NCBI GenBank assembly: GCA_022561525.1 | Contig: JADFRB010000178.1 | Coordinates: 1-5,322, forward strand | From: Nitrospinota bacterium | GTDB lineage: Bacteria; Nitrospirota; Nitrospiria; Nitrospirales; UBA8639 | Direction of reading: 5' to 3' | DNA: 5,322 nt | In this document: in pieces, positions 1-5,322 of the stretch | How positions within the stretch are numbered: position 1 is the first letter of the stretch | Layout of the letters: the number at the start of each line of letters is the position of its first letter | Notes under the pieces: generated by a model | The model's database searches: none | What the model was told of the DNA's origin: nothing | What the model saw: only the letters and a program-made list of their open reading frames with translations | Translations under genes and position numbers: made by a program

Positions 1-1
1 G

Positions 2-172
2 GAGCTCGCCGACTGGAGAGATGCCGGTACGTGGGGTCGACACAGAGAAGAGAGCGCCTGGGAGCACCTGTCCCTGGCACGGGCCTTCGGCGAGAGGAAC
101 GCCGAACAGGCTCGGGCCTTCCTGGCCGGGCACCTGGCTGTTCTGCTTGGGTCGCGGGAAGGACGCAGCTAG
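2..172 (+). CDS. C-terminal fragment of a probable GntR-family (FCD domain) transcriptional regulator
   Basis: The frame is open from the window edge and ends at TAG 170-172, giving 56 residues of a protein whose start lies outside. The tail contains an EHLSLARAFGERNAEQARAFLAGHL-type pattern, split here as EHLSLARAFGERN followed by AEQARAFLAGHL. This resembles the last two helices of the FCD ligand-binding domain of FadR/GntR regulators, where the usual pattern is EH..I..A...RD...A...M..HL. In that family this domain binds a small acid or metabolite and controls an N-terminal winged-helix DNA-binding domain, which is not in the window. It lies 125 bp upstream of a ureidoglycolate-lyase-like gene in the same direction, a sensible pairing for a regulated purine or ureide catabolism locus. 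The assignment rests on a short tail only, so another helical regulator remains possible. Confidence 0.45.
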   Translation, partial: ELADWRDAGTWGRHREESAWEHLSLARAFGERNAEQARAFLAGHLAVLLGSREGRS

Positions 173-284
173 GTCGGACCCCGAATCGACAGCTAGCTCT
201 GCAGAGCCTACTATGTACGCCCCGCCCTCATCTCCTGCGCCGAACCGGCCGCGGGAGCTGCACCACTCTCCATCTGTCCGGCCC

Positions 285-291
285 AGGAGGT
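285..291 (+). promoter_or_regulatory. Strong Shine-Dalgarno (AGGAGGT) for the lyase-like gene
   Basis: AGGAGGT ends 6 nt before the ATG at 298 and is an almost perfect complement of the 16S anti-SD. It fixes 298 as the start and rules out the longer frame that is open from position 31. No such strong site precedes the cyclase in the second part of the window. Confidence 0.75.
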
Positions 292-297
292 CACCCC

Positions 298-555
298 ATG
301 CTGAACATCGTCAAAGTCAAAGTCGAACCCCTGACCCCCGAGGCTTTCGAGCCCTTCGGGCAGGCCCTCGAGACCTTCGATGAGGCCAAACCGGAGGTCA
401 GAGTCGGAGGACTGACCGAGAACGAGTACGCGGTGACAGCGAGCGTTTCCGACCCCCCACCGGAGAAACTCATCCTCTCGGAAGGACGGCTGCGCGCTCA
501 CTTTGCCTGTCACGACGACGCGGGTCAGTCCTTTTACCCGAGCCGGCACTCCCCC
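298..555 (+). CDS. Ureidoglycolate lyase-like (AllA/cupin-type) protein, truncated at its 3' end
   Basis: The ATG at 298 is set by the AGGAGGT just upstream. The 86 residues before the break begin with VEPLTPEAFEPFG (residues 9-21), which resembles the N-terminal signature of ureidoglycolate lyase (E. coli AllA starts VLPLSQEAFSAYG). Residues 68-86, HFACHDDAGQ followed by SFYPSRHSP, fit the first metal/substrate-side strand of this cupin-like fold, where H..G.QSF.P is typical. Family members convert ureidoglycolate to glyoxylate and urea in allantoin breakdown in the cytoplasm and are about 160-175 aa long, so roughly half is missing. After residue 86 the expected hydrophobic strand (TVFLV-like) is replaced by unrelated sequence. 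The frame then stays open by chance to 726 through DNA that codes for a TPR protein in another frame. GC content matches the upstream regulator fragment and differs from everything downstream. Family-level call; the exact substrate is not certain. Confidence 0.55.
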
Positions 556-561
556 CGCTGG
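549..561. other. Composition and homology breakpoint (likely assembly chimera or recombination junction)
   Basis: To the left, frame 1 encodes a ureidoglycolate-lyase-like N-terminus up to YPSRHSP (ending at 555). To the right, frame 3 encodes TPR helix sequence beginning AYYHFLQGY (from 561). The two coding signals meet within about 10 bases, in different frames, inside a C-rich run (551-556). GC content drops sharply across the point. Neither gene has its natural end or start here. Confidence 0.7.
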
Positions 562-587
562 CCTACTATCATTTTCTTCAAGGGTAT

Positions 588-2198
588 ATGTCAGAGCTGG
601 CTGAGGAATTTCCCGAGGCCCTTGAACACTACCGCGCTGGCCTGCAATTTGATCCGAATTCCGCGTTCTTGCGGTTTCAGATGGCGAGCCTGCACTTCAC
701 ATCCGGAAACATCCAGAAAACCATAAACTTATTAGAGCAAATAGACGCGAGAACGGTTGATGATGCTAGGATTTTGACGCAGATGGCCAAAATGTTTGCA
801 GGTGCCGGCAAGAAGGATCGTGCTCTGGCCCTGTTCGATCATGCGATTGAAAGAAATTCTGAACGGCCACAAAGCTACGTGGAAAAAGGTATTTTCTTAT
901 TCCAAGGGAAGCAGCTTGTTGAGGCGGAGGATATGTTCGCGCGAGGCATTGAGTTGGCTCCCCACGCATCGATTGGATATTTCTATTTAGGAAAGATCAA
1001 TCAGGCGCAAGGGAAGGGCGATGAGGCCAAAGAATATTATCGAAAGACCATCCTGCGTGCGCCACGTTTTGAGCGGGCGCACCGGGAATTATTCCAATTG
1101 CTTGAGGCGGATGGTCAGGTGACGGAAGCCATAGTCGTGTTGGAAGAGTATCTGGCTGATGTGAATCCTCATCACAAAAAGTTTCGGCAAGATTTGGTGC
1201 GGCTGTTGCTTCGGCAAAAAGAGTTTGACCGAGCGTTAACAGAGTTGGAATTTATAATTAAGAATGCCTCCGATAATCTGAATGCTCAAGTGCGTCGGGC
1301 GCTGGTGTTTGCGGAGATGGAGGATGTCCCCCGAGCGATTGAGGAAATGACAAATATCGTGGAGGCTTACCCCTCAAAGCTCCAAGTTCGAGATTATTTG
1401 GGATTACTTCATGTGCAGGTTGATCAACTCGACCAAGCCATTCAGGTCTATCACACGAACATTGACTTGGATCCAACCTTTTACGATAGCCGTATTCATC
1501 TTGGCTATGCCTTGTATCGACTCAAGCGGTTTGAAGAAGCCGTGCCGCATCTTCGTCGAGCCATCGAACTGAATCCTGGAAATGCTGAACCGCATCTTTT
1601 GTTAGGCCTCACGTATACTCAATCCGAACAACACAGGATGGCCATGGAAACGTTTGAGGTGGGATTGGAGCGCCATCCCAAAAATGTGGATCTGAGATTT
1701 AACCTTGGGGCCGCCTATGACAAGTTAGGACGCTTTCCTGATGTGGTTCGGGAAATGGAAATGGTGATGGAACTCAATCCAGACCATGGCGATGCGCTCA
1801 ATTATCTCGGATATAGCTATGCCGATCGAGGAGTGAATATTGAACAAGCCGTGGCGTTAACCCAGCGAGCTGTCGCGCTCAAACCAAACAATGGATATTA
1901 TGTCGATAGTCTGGGATGGGCCCTGTTTAAAATGGGGCGGGTGCAGGATGCTCTTGTCGAAATAAAACGTGCGGCTGAGTTGGTCAAGGATGACCCGGTA
2001 ATTTTTGAGCATATGGGAGAAATCTATCTTTTACAGAATGACCGTGATAAAGCCAAGCAGTCTTGGTTACGATCGATCGAATTGGACCCGACGAATGGGA
2101 AACTCCAAGATCGTTTTCGAGATGCGGGATTCGGAGAGCCACTTGAAGCTGGCAGCGAGTTACCTCCACAGCCACAAGTGAGGACCTATGCCGAATAG
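588..2198 (+). CDS. Tetratricopeptide repeat (TPR) protein, 5'-truncated
   Basis: The protein is built almost wholly of tandem 34-residue TPR units, about 15, covering residues 1-510 counted from the ATG at 588. Clear units end in the TPR-typical IEL.P or LELNP pattern: IELAP (121-125), IDLDP (292-296), IELNP (326-330), MELNP (394-398) and IELDP (497-501). The stretch DALNYLGYSYADRG (402-415) plus YVDSLGWALFKMG (438-450) is a recognisable signature of a large family of envelope-associated bacterial TPR proteins. These often carry a signal peptide or lipobox and probably act as scaffolds for protein complexes. No signal peptide is visible here because the start is lost: in-frame sequence AYYHFLQGY (561-587) is helix A of the first repeat, so 588 is only the first ATG after the break, not the native start. 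Perhaps 40-70 residues are missing. The tail (residues 511-536) is Pro/Glu-rich and non-repeat. It ends in TAG, 152 bp before the pilin gene. The precise partner is unknown; a role in pilus assembly is only suggested by its neighbour. Confidence 0.85.
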   Translation: MSELAEEFPEALEHYRAGLQFDPNSAFLRFQMASLHFTSGNIQKTINLLEQIDARTVDDARILTQMAKMFAGAGKKDRALALFDHAIERNSERPQSYVEKGIFLFQGKQLVEAEDMFARGIELAPHASIGYFYLGKINQAQGKGDEAKEYYRKTILRAPRFERAHRELFQLLEADGQVTEAIVVLEEYLADVNPHHKKFRQDLVRLLLRQKEFDRALTELEFIIKNASDNLNAQVRRALVFAEMEDVPRAIEEMTNIVEAYPSKLQVRDYLGLLHVQVDQLDQAIQVYHTNIDLDPTFYDSRIHLGYALYRLKRFEEAVPHLRRAIELNPGNAEPHLLLGLTYTQSEQHRMAMETFEVGLERHPKNVDLRFNLGAAYDKLGRFPDVVREMEMVMELNPDHGDALNYLGYSYADRGVNIEQAVALTQRAVALKPNNGYYVDSLGWALFKMGRVQDALVEIKRAAELVKDDPVIFEHMGEIYLLQNDRDKAKQSWLRSIELDPTNGKLQDRFRDAGFGEPLEAGSELPPQPQVRTYAE

Positions 2199-2337
2199 TG
2201 TTGTCTTGTAGTCTTGCTGATTGTTCGTTGACTTGGAAGTCTTGGTGGTTAAGTTGAGTAGGAAGGTGTCGATCAATTTTAAGGTCTAATGAGCTGTCAG
2301 CGCAGGGCCACCCTCGCCAAATTCTGAACATCGATCC
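2199..2337 (+). other. Intergenic gap between TPR gene and pilin; no convincing promoter or terminator
   Basis: The gap holds a small dyad GACTT/AAGTC (2230-2241, 2-nt loop) and a TTGACT at 2228-2233 that has no good -10 at 16-18 bp. A weaker pair, TTGAGT (2254-2259) and TTTTAA (2277-2282), has a 17-bp spacer but only 4/6 and 3/6 consensus matches. I see no sigma-54 (GG-N10-GC) element, although pilin genes often use one. How the pilin gene is transcribed is therefore unresolved. Confidence 0.4.
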
Positions 2338-2344
2338 AAAGGAG
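2338..2344 (+). promoter_or_regulatory. Ribosome binding site of the pilin gene (AAAGGAG)
   Basis: AAAGGAG ends 6 nt before the ATG at 2351, a strong site at good spacing. It supports that start and high translation, as expected for a major structural subunit. Confidence 0.75.
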
Positions 2345-2350
2345 AGTCGC

Positions 2351-2794
2351 ATGACCAATATGTTTCACCATCAACGAGGGTTCAGTTTGGTCGAACTGAT
2401 GATCGTGGTGGCCATTATCGGTCTGTTGGCGACTATTGCCATTCCTCAGTTTTCCAAATTGCAGGCGAAAGCCAAGCAATCTGAAGCCAAGATGAATTTG
2501 GTGAACATTCATACCACTGAAATTGCGTATTTTGTGGAACACAATACATATGTGGACGATTTTGATGCGATTGGTTTTGGATTGGATGGAGTGTCTCATT
2601 ACTATTATGAATTGGGCAATACGAGTTTAGGGACCCTCCCGACAGGCTGTACAGCCTCCACGCTTGATGCCGTTTCGGGTTCTGGCTTTACGGCTGTCGC
2701 GATCGGGAACATTGATGGAGATCCTACCTGTGATGTCTGGACCATTAATGAAGGCAAAATGTTGGTCAATGTGATCAACGACGTCTCCTCCTGA
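2351..2794 (+). CDS. pilA: Type IV prepilin (PilA-like major pilin)
   Basis: The 147-residue protein has a textbook class III (type IVa) signal: a short basic leader ending R9-G10, then FSLVELMIVVAIIGLLATIA (11-30). A PilD-type prepilin peptidase would cut after G10 and methylate F11, and E15 is the conserved Glu5 of the mature pilin that docks onto the neighbouring subunit. The hydrophobic stretch 11-32 is the membrane anchor before assembly and the fibre core afterwards. The continuation IPQFSKLQAKAKQSEAKMNL (31-50) is the alpha1 helix seen in deltaproteobacterial and Nitrospirota-type pilins. Cys100 and Cys127 could form the C-terminal disulfide (D-region) loop. The mature length, 137 aa, is normal for a full-size type IVa pilin and much longer than the roughly 60-aa Geobacter PilA-N. 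It stands alone: no pilB/C/D/T/M genes are in the window. A minor pilin or a type II secretion pseudopilin is possible, but GspG hallmarks are not evident. Confidence 0.92.
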   Translation: MTNMFHHQRGFSLVELMIVVAIIGLLATIAIPQFSKLQAKAKQSEAKMNLVNIHTTEIAYFVEHNTYVDDFDAIGFGLDGVSHYYYELGNTSLGTLPTGCTASTLDAVSGSGFTAVAIGNIDGDPTCDVWTINEGKMLVNVINDVSS

Positions 2795-2832
2795 CCCTGA
2801 AGCCGTTGCCAGTTTTTTCCAAGACCAAACAA

Positions 2833-2860
2833 CCCAGTGTGCCTCCAAACACACACAGGG
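2833..2860. terminator. Stem-loop downstream of the pilin gene, possible terminator
   Basis: CCCAGTGTG (2833-2841) pairs with CACACAGGG (2852-2860) around a 10-nt loop, with one A-A mismatch. It lies 38 nt after the pilin stop. On the plus strand the following bases are ACAACGAAAC, so the U-tract of an intrinsic terminator is missing. On the minus strand the hairpin is followed by a T-rich stretch, but no minus-strand gene ends there. It may protect the 3' end of pilin mRNA or stop transcription weakly. Confidence 0.3.
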
Positions 2861-2935
2861 ACAACGAAACGACTGTTCGAGGGAATGTCCTTGAATCTTT
2901 TGGGTTAGCACGGCCCGGACATGACCCTATTTTCC

Positions 2936-2965
2936 TTGACTCTTCTTCTACCCCTTTGTTATAAG
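2936..2965 (+). promoter_or_regulatory. Sigma-70-type promoter for the squalene-hopene cyclase gene
   Basis: The -35 element TTGACT (2936-2941, 5/6 to consensus) and the -10 element TATAAG (2960-2965, 5/6) are separated by 18 bp; read as TTATAA (2959-2964) the spacer is 17 bp. Transcription would start near 2972, about 100 nt before the preferred ATG of shc. This is the best promoter-like match in the window and suggests shc has its own transcription unit. Confidence 0.6.
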
Positions 2966-2973
2966 CCACCAGG

Positions 2974-3007
2974 CATAGGACCATGGTGTGTCTCTCGCTG
3001 TCCTATG
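2974..3007 (+). promoter_or_regulatory. Perfect 8-bp inverted repeat at the start of the shc leader
   Basis: CATAGGAC (2974-2981) and GTCCTATG (3000-3007) are exact reverse complements, with one further G-T pair possible outside (2973/3008) and an 18-nt loop. The dyad begins 8 bp after the -10 hexamer, at the predicted 5' end of the transcript. It could be an mRNA 5' stem-loop affecting stability or translation. A repressor operator is less likely because arm centres about 26 bp apart are wide for one dimer. Confidence 0.45.
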
Positions 3008-3020
3008 TAGTTGATTTCGT

Positions 3021-3037
3021 GGTTGTTCTTAGCAACC
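3021..3037 (+). promoter_or_regulatory. Compact stem-loop in the shc leader
   Basis: GGTTG (3021-3025) pairs with CAACC (3033-3037), extended inward by a G-U and a U-A pair, closing a 3-nt CTT loop: 7 pairs in 17 nt. It is followed by a pyrimidine run (3036-3050) containing CCTCCT (3037-3042), which matches the 16S anti-Shine-Dalgarno sequence. There is no U-tract, so it is not an intrinsic terminator. It sits 36 nt upstream of the ATG at 3074, inside the region that would be coding if TTG 3011 were used. Confidence 0.35.
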
Positions 3038-3073
3038 CTCCTCTCTCATTACCAGCTAGCATACGTTTCAAAT

Positions 3074-5239
3074 ATGGATTTGTTTAAGAATCTTCTGGGA
3101 CGGTTGTCTGAGAGCTTTTTCTCCTCCGTTCCCGCAGGTTTGAAATCTGGTCGCCGGAAGCGCAAGAGTCCTTCCCTCAAACTCGTTTCGGATAATCCGA
3201 ATCCCGAACCCGCCGGTGAAATATCACAAGGTCGATCCTCCCATTCTACGGTAGGTCATCCCGAGTCTCTCGAAGAGGCCTTGCAACGTAGTGAAACCTG
3301 GTTACTACGACAACAAGATCCTGTTGAAGGATTTTGGGTTGAAGAATTGGAAGCCGATTCGACTTTGACCTCGGAGTACCTCATGCTTCGCCGGTATCTT
3401 GGTCTTGTTGATGCTGAGCGGGAAGCCAAAGCCGTTCGATATTTGCAACATACCCAATTGGACGATGGGGGATGGCCCATTTATAATAGGGGTCCTCTCA
3501 ATATCAGTGCTTCAGTCAAAGCCTATTTTGCACTGAAATTAGCTGGACTGTCGCCAGAGGATCCATGTATGCAAAAGGCCCGAGAGGCCATTTTGGCAAA
3601 GGGCGGTGTGGTGTCGGCAAATGTATTTACCAAGATCACGCTGGCGCTGTTTGGACAATATGATTGGCGAGGTATCCCGAGTATGCCGCCAGAAATTATT
3701 CTGGCTCCTAAGTGGTTCTATTTTAATATCTATGCGGTTTCCTATTGGTCCAGAGCCGTCATGGTTCCTTTGTTGATCATTTTCGCCTGTAGACGGTCCT
3801 GCGACGTATCTTCCGAAGAAGGCATTGACGAGCTGTATCTCATTCCTCGTGAACAGGTTCGGTATCGAACCGAACCACCGTTCGAAAAAGATCGAGCCTG
3901 GATCAGTTGGCGAAACTTCTTTGTCTGGGTCGATGGAATTCTCAAGATTTATGAACGGTATCCCATTGTCTCCTTACGCAAGAAGGCGGTGAAAACGGCT
4001 GAGGTGTGGATGCTGGAGCACATGGAGGGTGATGGCGGAATTGGCGCGATCTATCCCGCCATGGCAAATTCTATCTTCGCGTTGCGTGCGCTTGGCTATC
4101 CCACGGCGCATCCCCTTATCGCCAAAGCCTTGCGTGAAATCGAAGCCTTGGAGGTTGAAACACCGGTGACTGAAAATGGGCAACGGGTTGATCGGTTGCA
4201 CCTGCAACCCTGTCATTCCCCTGTCTGGGACGTGGCATTGACCTTGAATGCGCTCATTGAACGAGGACTTCCTTTGGATCACCCCGTTTTGACCAACGCC
4301 GCCGTCTGGTTGCGTTCCTGTCAAACGTCGTCGGTCGGAGATTGGATTGTGTCTGCGCCCTCAGCAAAACCCGGCGGGTGGTATTTCCAATTCGAAAATG
4401 AATGGTATCCCGATGTCGATGATACAGCTGCCGTGGTCACTGCCTTGACGAAACTCGAATCCTGCTACCCTGCGGATGCCGACGATGCGATTAGCCGAGG
4501 GAGCCAATGGACATTGGCTATGCAAAGCTCGAATGGGGGATGGGGTGCCTATGATAAGGACAATGACCGGCTGATTTTCAATAAAATTCCCTTTGCCGAT
4601 CATCAGGCGTTGCTTGATCCGCCTACTGCTGATTTGACCGGGCGCTGTCTCGAGATGCTTGGAACCTTAGGCTATGACCAATCCCACCCTGCGGTGGCGC
4701 CGGCTTTGCAATTTCTCAGAAATGAGCAGGAAGCCGATGGCAGTTGGTATGGCCGTTGGGGCGTGAATTATTTATACGGTACCTGGTGTGTGTTGGCTGG
4801 TCTTGAGGCTATCGGTGAAGACATGTCCGCACCCTGGATTCAAAGGGCCGTGGCGTGGCTGGAGTCAAAACAGAATGTCGATGGCGGGTGGGGCGAGTTG
4901 TGCAGGTCGTATGCTGAATTGTCCTGGTCTGGCGAAGGTGAAAGTACGGCTTCCCAAACGGCTTGGGCGTTGATGGCGTTACTGGCGGCTGGGGTCGCCG
5001 ATTCTTTAAATGTCGTGCGAGGAGTGAACTACTTGCTCCACCACCAGCAAGATGATGGGACGTGGCATGAATCGTTTCATACAGGAACCGGTTTCCCACG
5101 TGCGTTTTACCTTCGCTATCATGGATACAGTAAATATTTTCCCATGTGGGCGCTGGCGATGTACCGGAATGTTCGAAGTCACGGCCACACACGAGCCACC
5201 GAGTTACGTCACGCAGCACAACTAGCCAGAAGTCAGTAA
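3074..5239 (+). CDS. shc: Squalene-hopene cyclase
   Basis: The enzyme cyclises squalene to hopene/hopanol, the first committed step of hopanoid synthesis, as a monotopic protein at the inner membrane. The 721 residues from ATG 3074 carry the acid motif DVDDTA (D447-A452), with D449 as expected general acid. QW repeats end at W134, W490, W558, W606 and W664. From recalled Alicyclobacillus numbering, a constant +73 offset places F365, D376, Y420, D447, W489, F601, F605, Y609 and Y612 on F438, D449, Y493, D520, W562, F674, F678, Y682 and Y685, so the active-site cavity looks intact; H451 becomes R524. The membrane/channel segment KWFYFNIYAVSYWSRAV starts at K213. Core homology begins near residue 63, so there is an N-terminal extension with amphipathic helix 2-16 and basic cluster GRRKRKS (26-32). 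The start is uncertain: no Shine-Dalgarno precedes 3074, and the frame is open back to a TTG at 3011 (21 more residues), which also lacks one and overlaps a leader hairpin. No hpn genes are in the window. Confidence 0.95.
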   Translation: MDLFKNLLGRLSESFFSSVPAGLKSGRRKRKSPSLKLVSDNPNPEPAGEISQGRSSHSTVGHPESLEEALQRSETWLLRQQDPVEGFWVEELEADSTLTSEYLMLRRYLGLVDAEREAKAVRYLQHTQLDDGGWPIYNRGPLNISASVKAYFALKLAGLSPEDPCMQKAREAILAKGGVVSANVFTKITLALFGQYDWRGIPSMPPEIILAPKWFYFNIYAVSYWSRAVMVPLLIIFACRRSCDVSSEEGIDELYLIPREQVRYRTEPPFEKDRAWISWRNFFVWVDGILKIYERYPIVSLRKKAVKTAEVWMLEHMEGDGGIGAIYPAMANSIFALRALGYPTAHPLIAKALREIEALEVETPVTENGQRVDRLHLQPCHSPVWDVALTLNALIERGLPLDHPVLTNAAVWLRSCQTSSVGDWIVSAPSAKPGGWYFQFENEWYPDVDDTAAVVTALTKLESCYPADADDAISRGSQWTLAMQSSNGGWGAYDKDNDRLIFNKIPFADHQALLDPPTADLTGRCLEMLGTLGYDQSHPAVAPALQFLRNEQEADGSWYGRWGVNYLYGTWCVLAGLEAIGEDMSAPWIQRAVAWLESKQNVDGGWGELCRSYAELSWSGEGESTASQTAWALMALLAAGVADSLNVVRGVNYLLHHQQDDGTWHESFHTGTGFPRAFYLRYHGYSKYFPMWALAMYRNVRSHGHTRATELRHAAQLARSQ

Positions 5240-5280
5240 GGGTTCGCGCAAGAATCACTTCCCCTGTTTGGGTGCTGAGA

Positions 5281-5322
5281 CGCCTGTCTGGCAAGGCGCG
5301 AGGACTGCGCATACTCCCTGTA
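5281..5322. repeat. Possible start of a dispersed palindromic intergenic repeat, cut by the window end
   Basis: The GC-rich tail after shc holds CGCCT (5281-5285) paired with AGGCG (5294-5298) around an 8-nt loop. It is followed by a second half-palindrome, CTGCGCATA (5306-5314) then CTCCCTGTA (5314-5322), which would close a hairpin if the DNA continues TGCGCAG. This layout resembles GC-rich repeats found between genes in Nitrospira-like genomes, as I recall; it cannot be proved from one incomplete copy. It lies 41 bp past the shc stop and could also serve as a transcription end. Confidence 0.25.

Noticed and set aside
21..383. A 120-codon open frame on the plus strand
   Set aside because: It overlaps the regulator tail and the lyase-like gene in a different frame. 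Its Pro/Arg/Ser-rich product looks like a high-GC shadow with no RBS.
31..726. A 231-codon open frame on the plus strand spanning the junction
   Set aside because: Only codons 298-555 look like a known family. Before 298 there is the regulator tail in another frame and a strong RBS; after 555 it runs through TPR coding DNA in the wrong frame.
2143..2165. Possible sigma-54 site (TGGCAG...) before the pilin gene
   Set aside because: The GC doublet 10 bp after GG is missing, and the site lies inside the TPR coding region about 190 bp from the pilin start.
1984..2599. Two overlapping minus-strand frames across the TPR end and the pilin start
   Set aside because: They are antisense to well-supported genes and show no RBS or family pattern.
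2776..2818. CAACG/CGTTG stem with a T6 run as a pilin terminator
   Set aside because: The stem is only 5 bp around a 23-nt loop, half of it inside the coding sequence; too weak to call an intrinsic terminator.
2885..2922. Inverted repeat ATGTCC/GGACAT upstream of the shc -35 box
   Set aside because: Six bases with a 26-nt gap is expected by chance in a region this size; no support for an operator.
4809..5312. A 167-codon open frame on the minus strand
   Set aside because: It lies opposite the conserved C-terminal half of shc and its product has no recognisable domain; a shadow of the cyclase codon pattern.

Overview
The window reads as a composite of two unlike pieces of DNA. Positions 1 to about 555 are GC-rich (42 of 60 bases are G/C at 61-120). 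They carry the last 56 codons of a probable GntR-family regulator, then the first 86 codons of a ureidoglycolate-lyase-like gene behind a near-perfect Shine-Dalgarno. From about 556 to the end the DNA is closer to 45-50% GC (25 of 60 at 721-780) and carries three plus-strand genes. At the join, the lyase-like frame loses its family pattern and a TPR gene begins in the middle of a repeat, in another frame. Both genes are therefore cut at the same place. An assembly chimera is the simplest explanation; a real recombination breakpoint is possible.

The main part suggests a Gram-negative hopanoid producer with type IV pili. Nitrospirota or a related deltaproteobacterium-like lineage is my best inference, from the style of the TPR protein, the pilin and the cyclase; no marker gene settles it. 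The layout is: a long TPR protein (about 15 repeats, lacking its N-terminus), a 152-bp gap, a type IV prepilin (147 aa) with a strong RBS, a 279-bp gap, a full-length squalene-hopene cyclase (721 aa from the preferred ATG), then an 83-bp tail that may be the start of a palindromic intergenic repeat.

The gap before the cyclase holds the clearest regulatory signal: a sigma-70-type promoter (TTGACT, 18 bp, TATAAG), an exact 8-bp inverted repeat just after the predicted transcription start, and a second compact stem-loop. The leader is about 100 nt and has no evident Shine-Dalgarno. The cyclase thus looks like its own transcription unit with a structured 5' leader. The three genes share orientation but no evident pathway: TPR scaffold, pilus surface structure and hopanoid synthesis are all envelope-related at most. 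I see no RNA genes, CRISPR arrays or transposases, and no clearly new multi-gene system.
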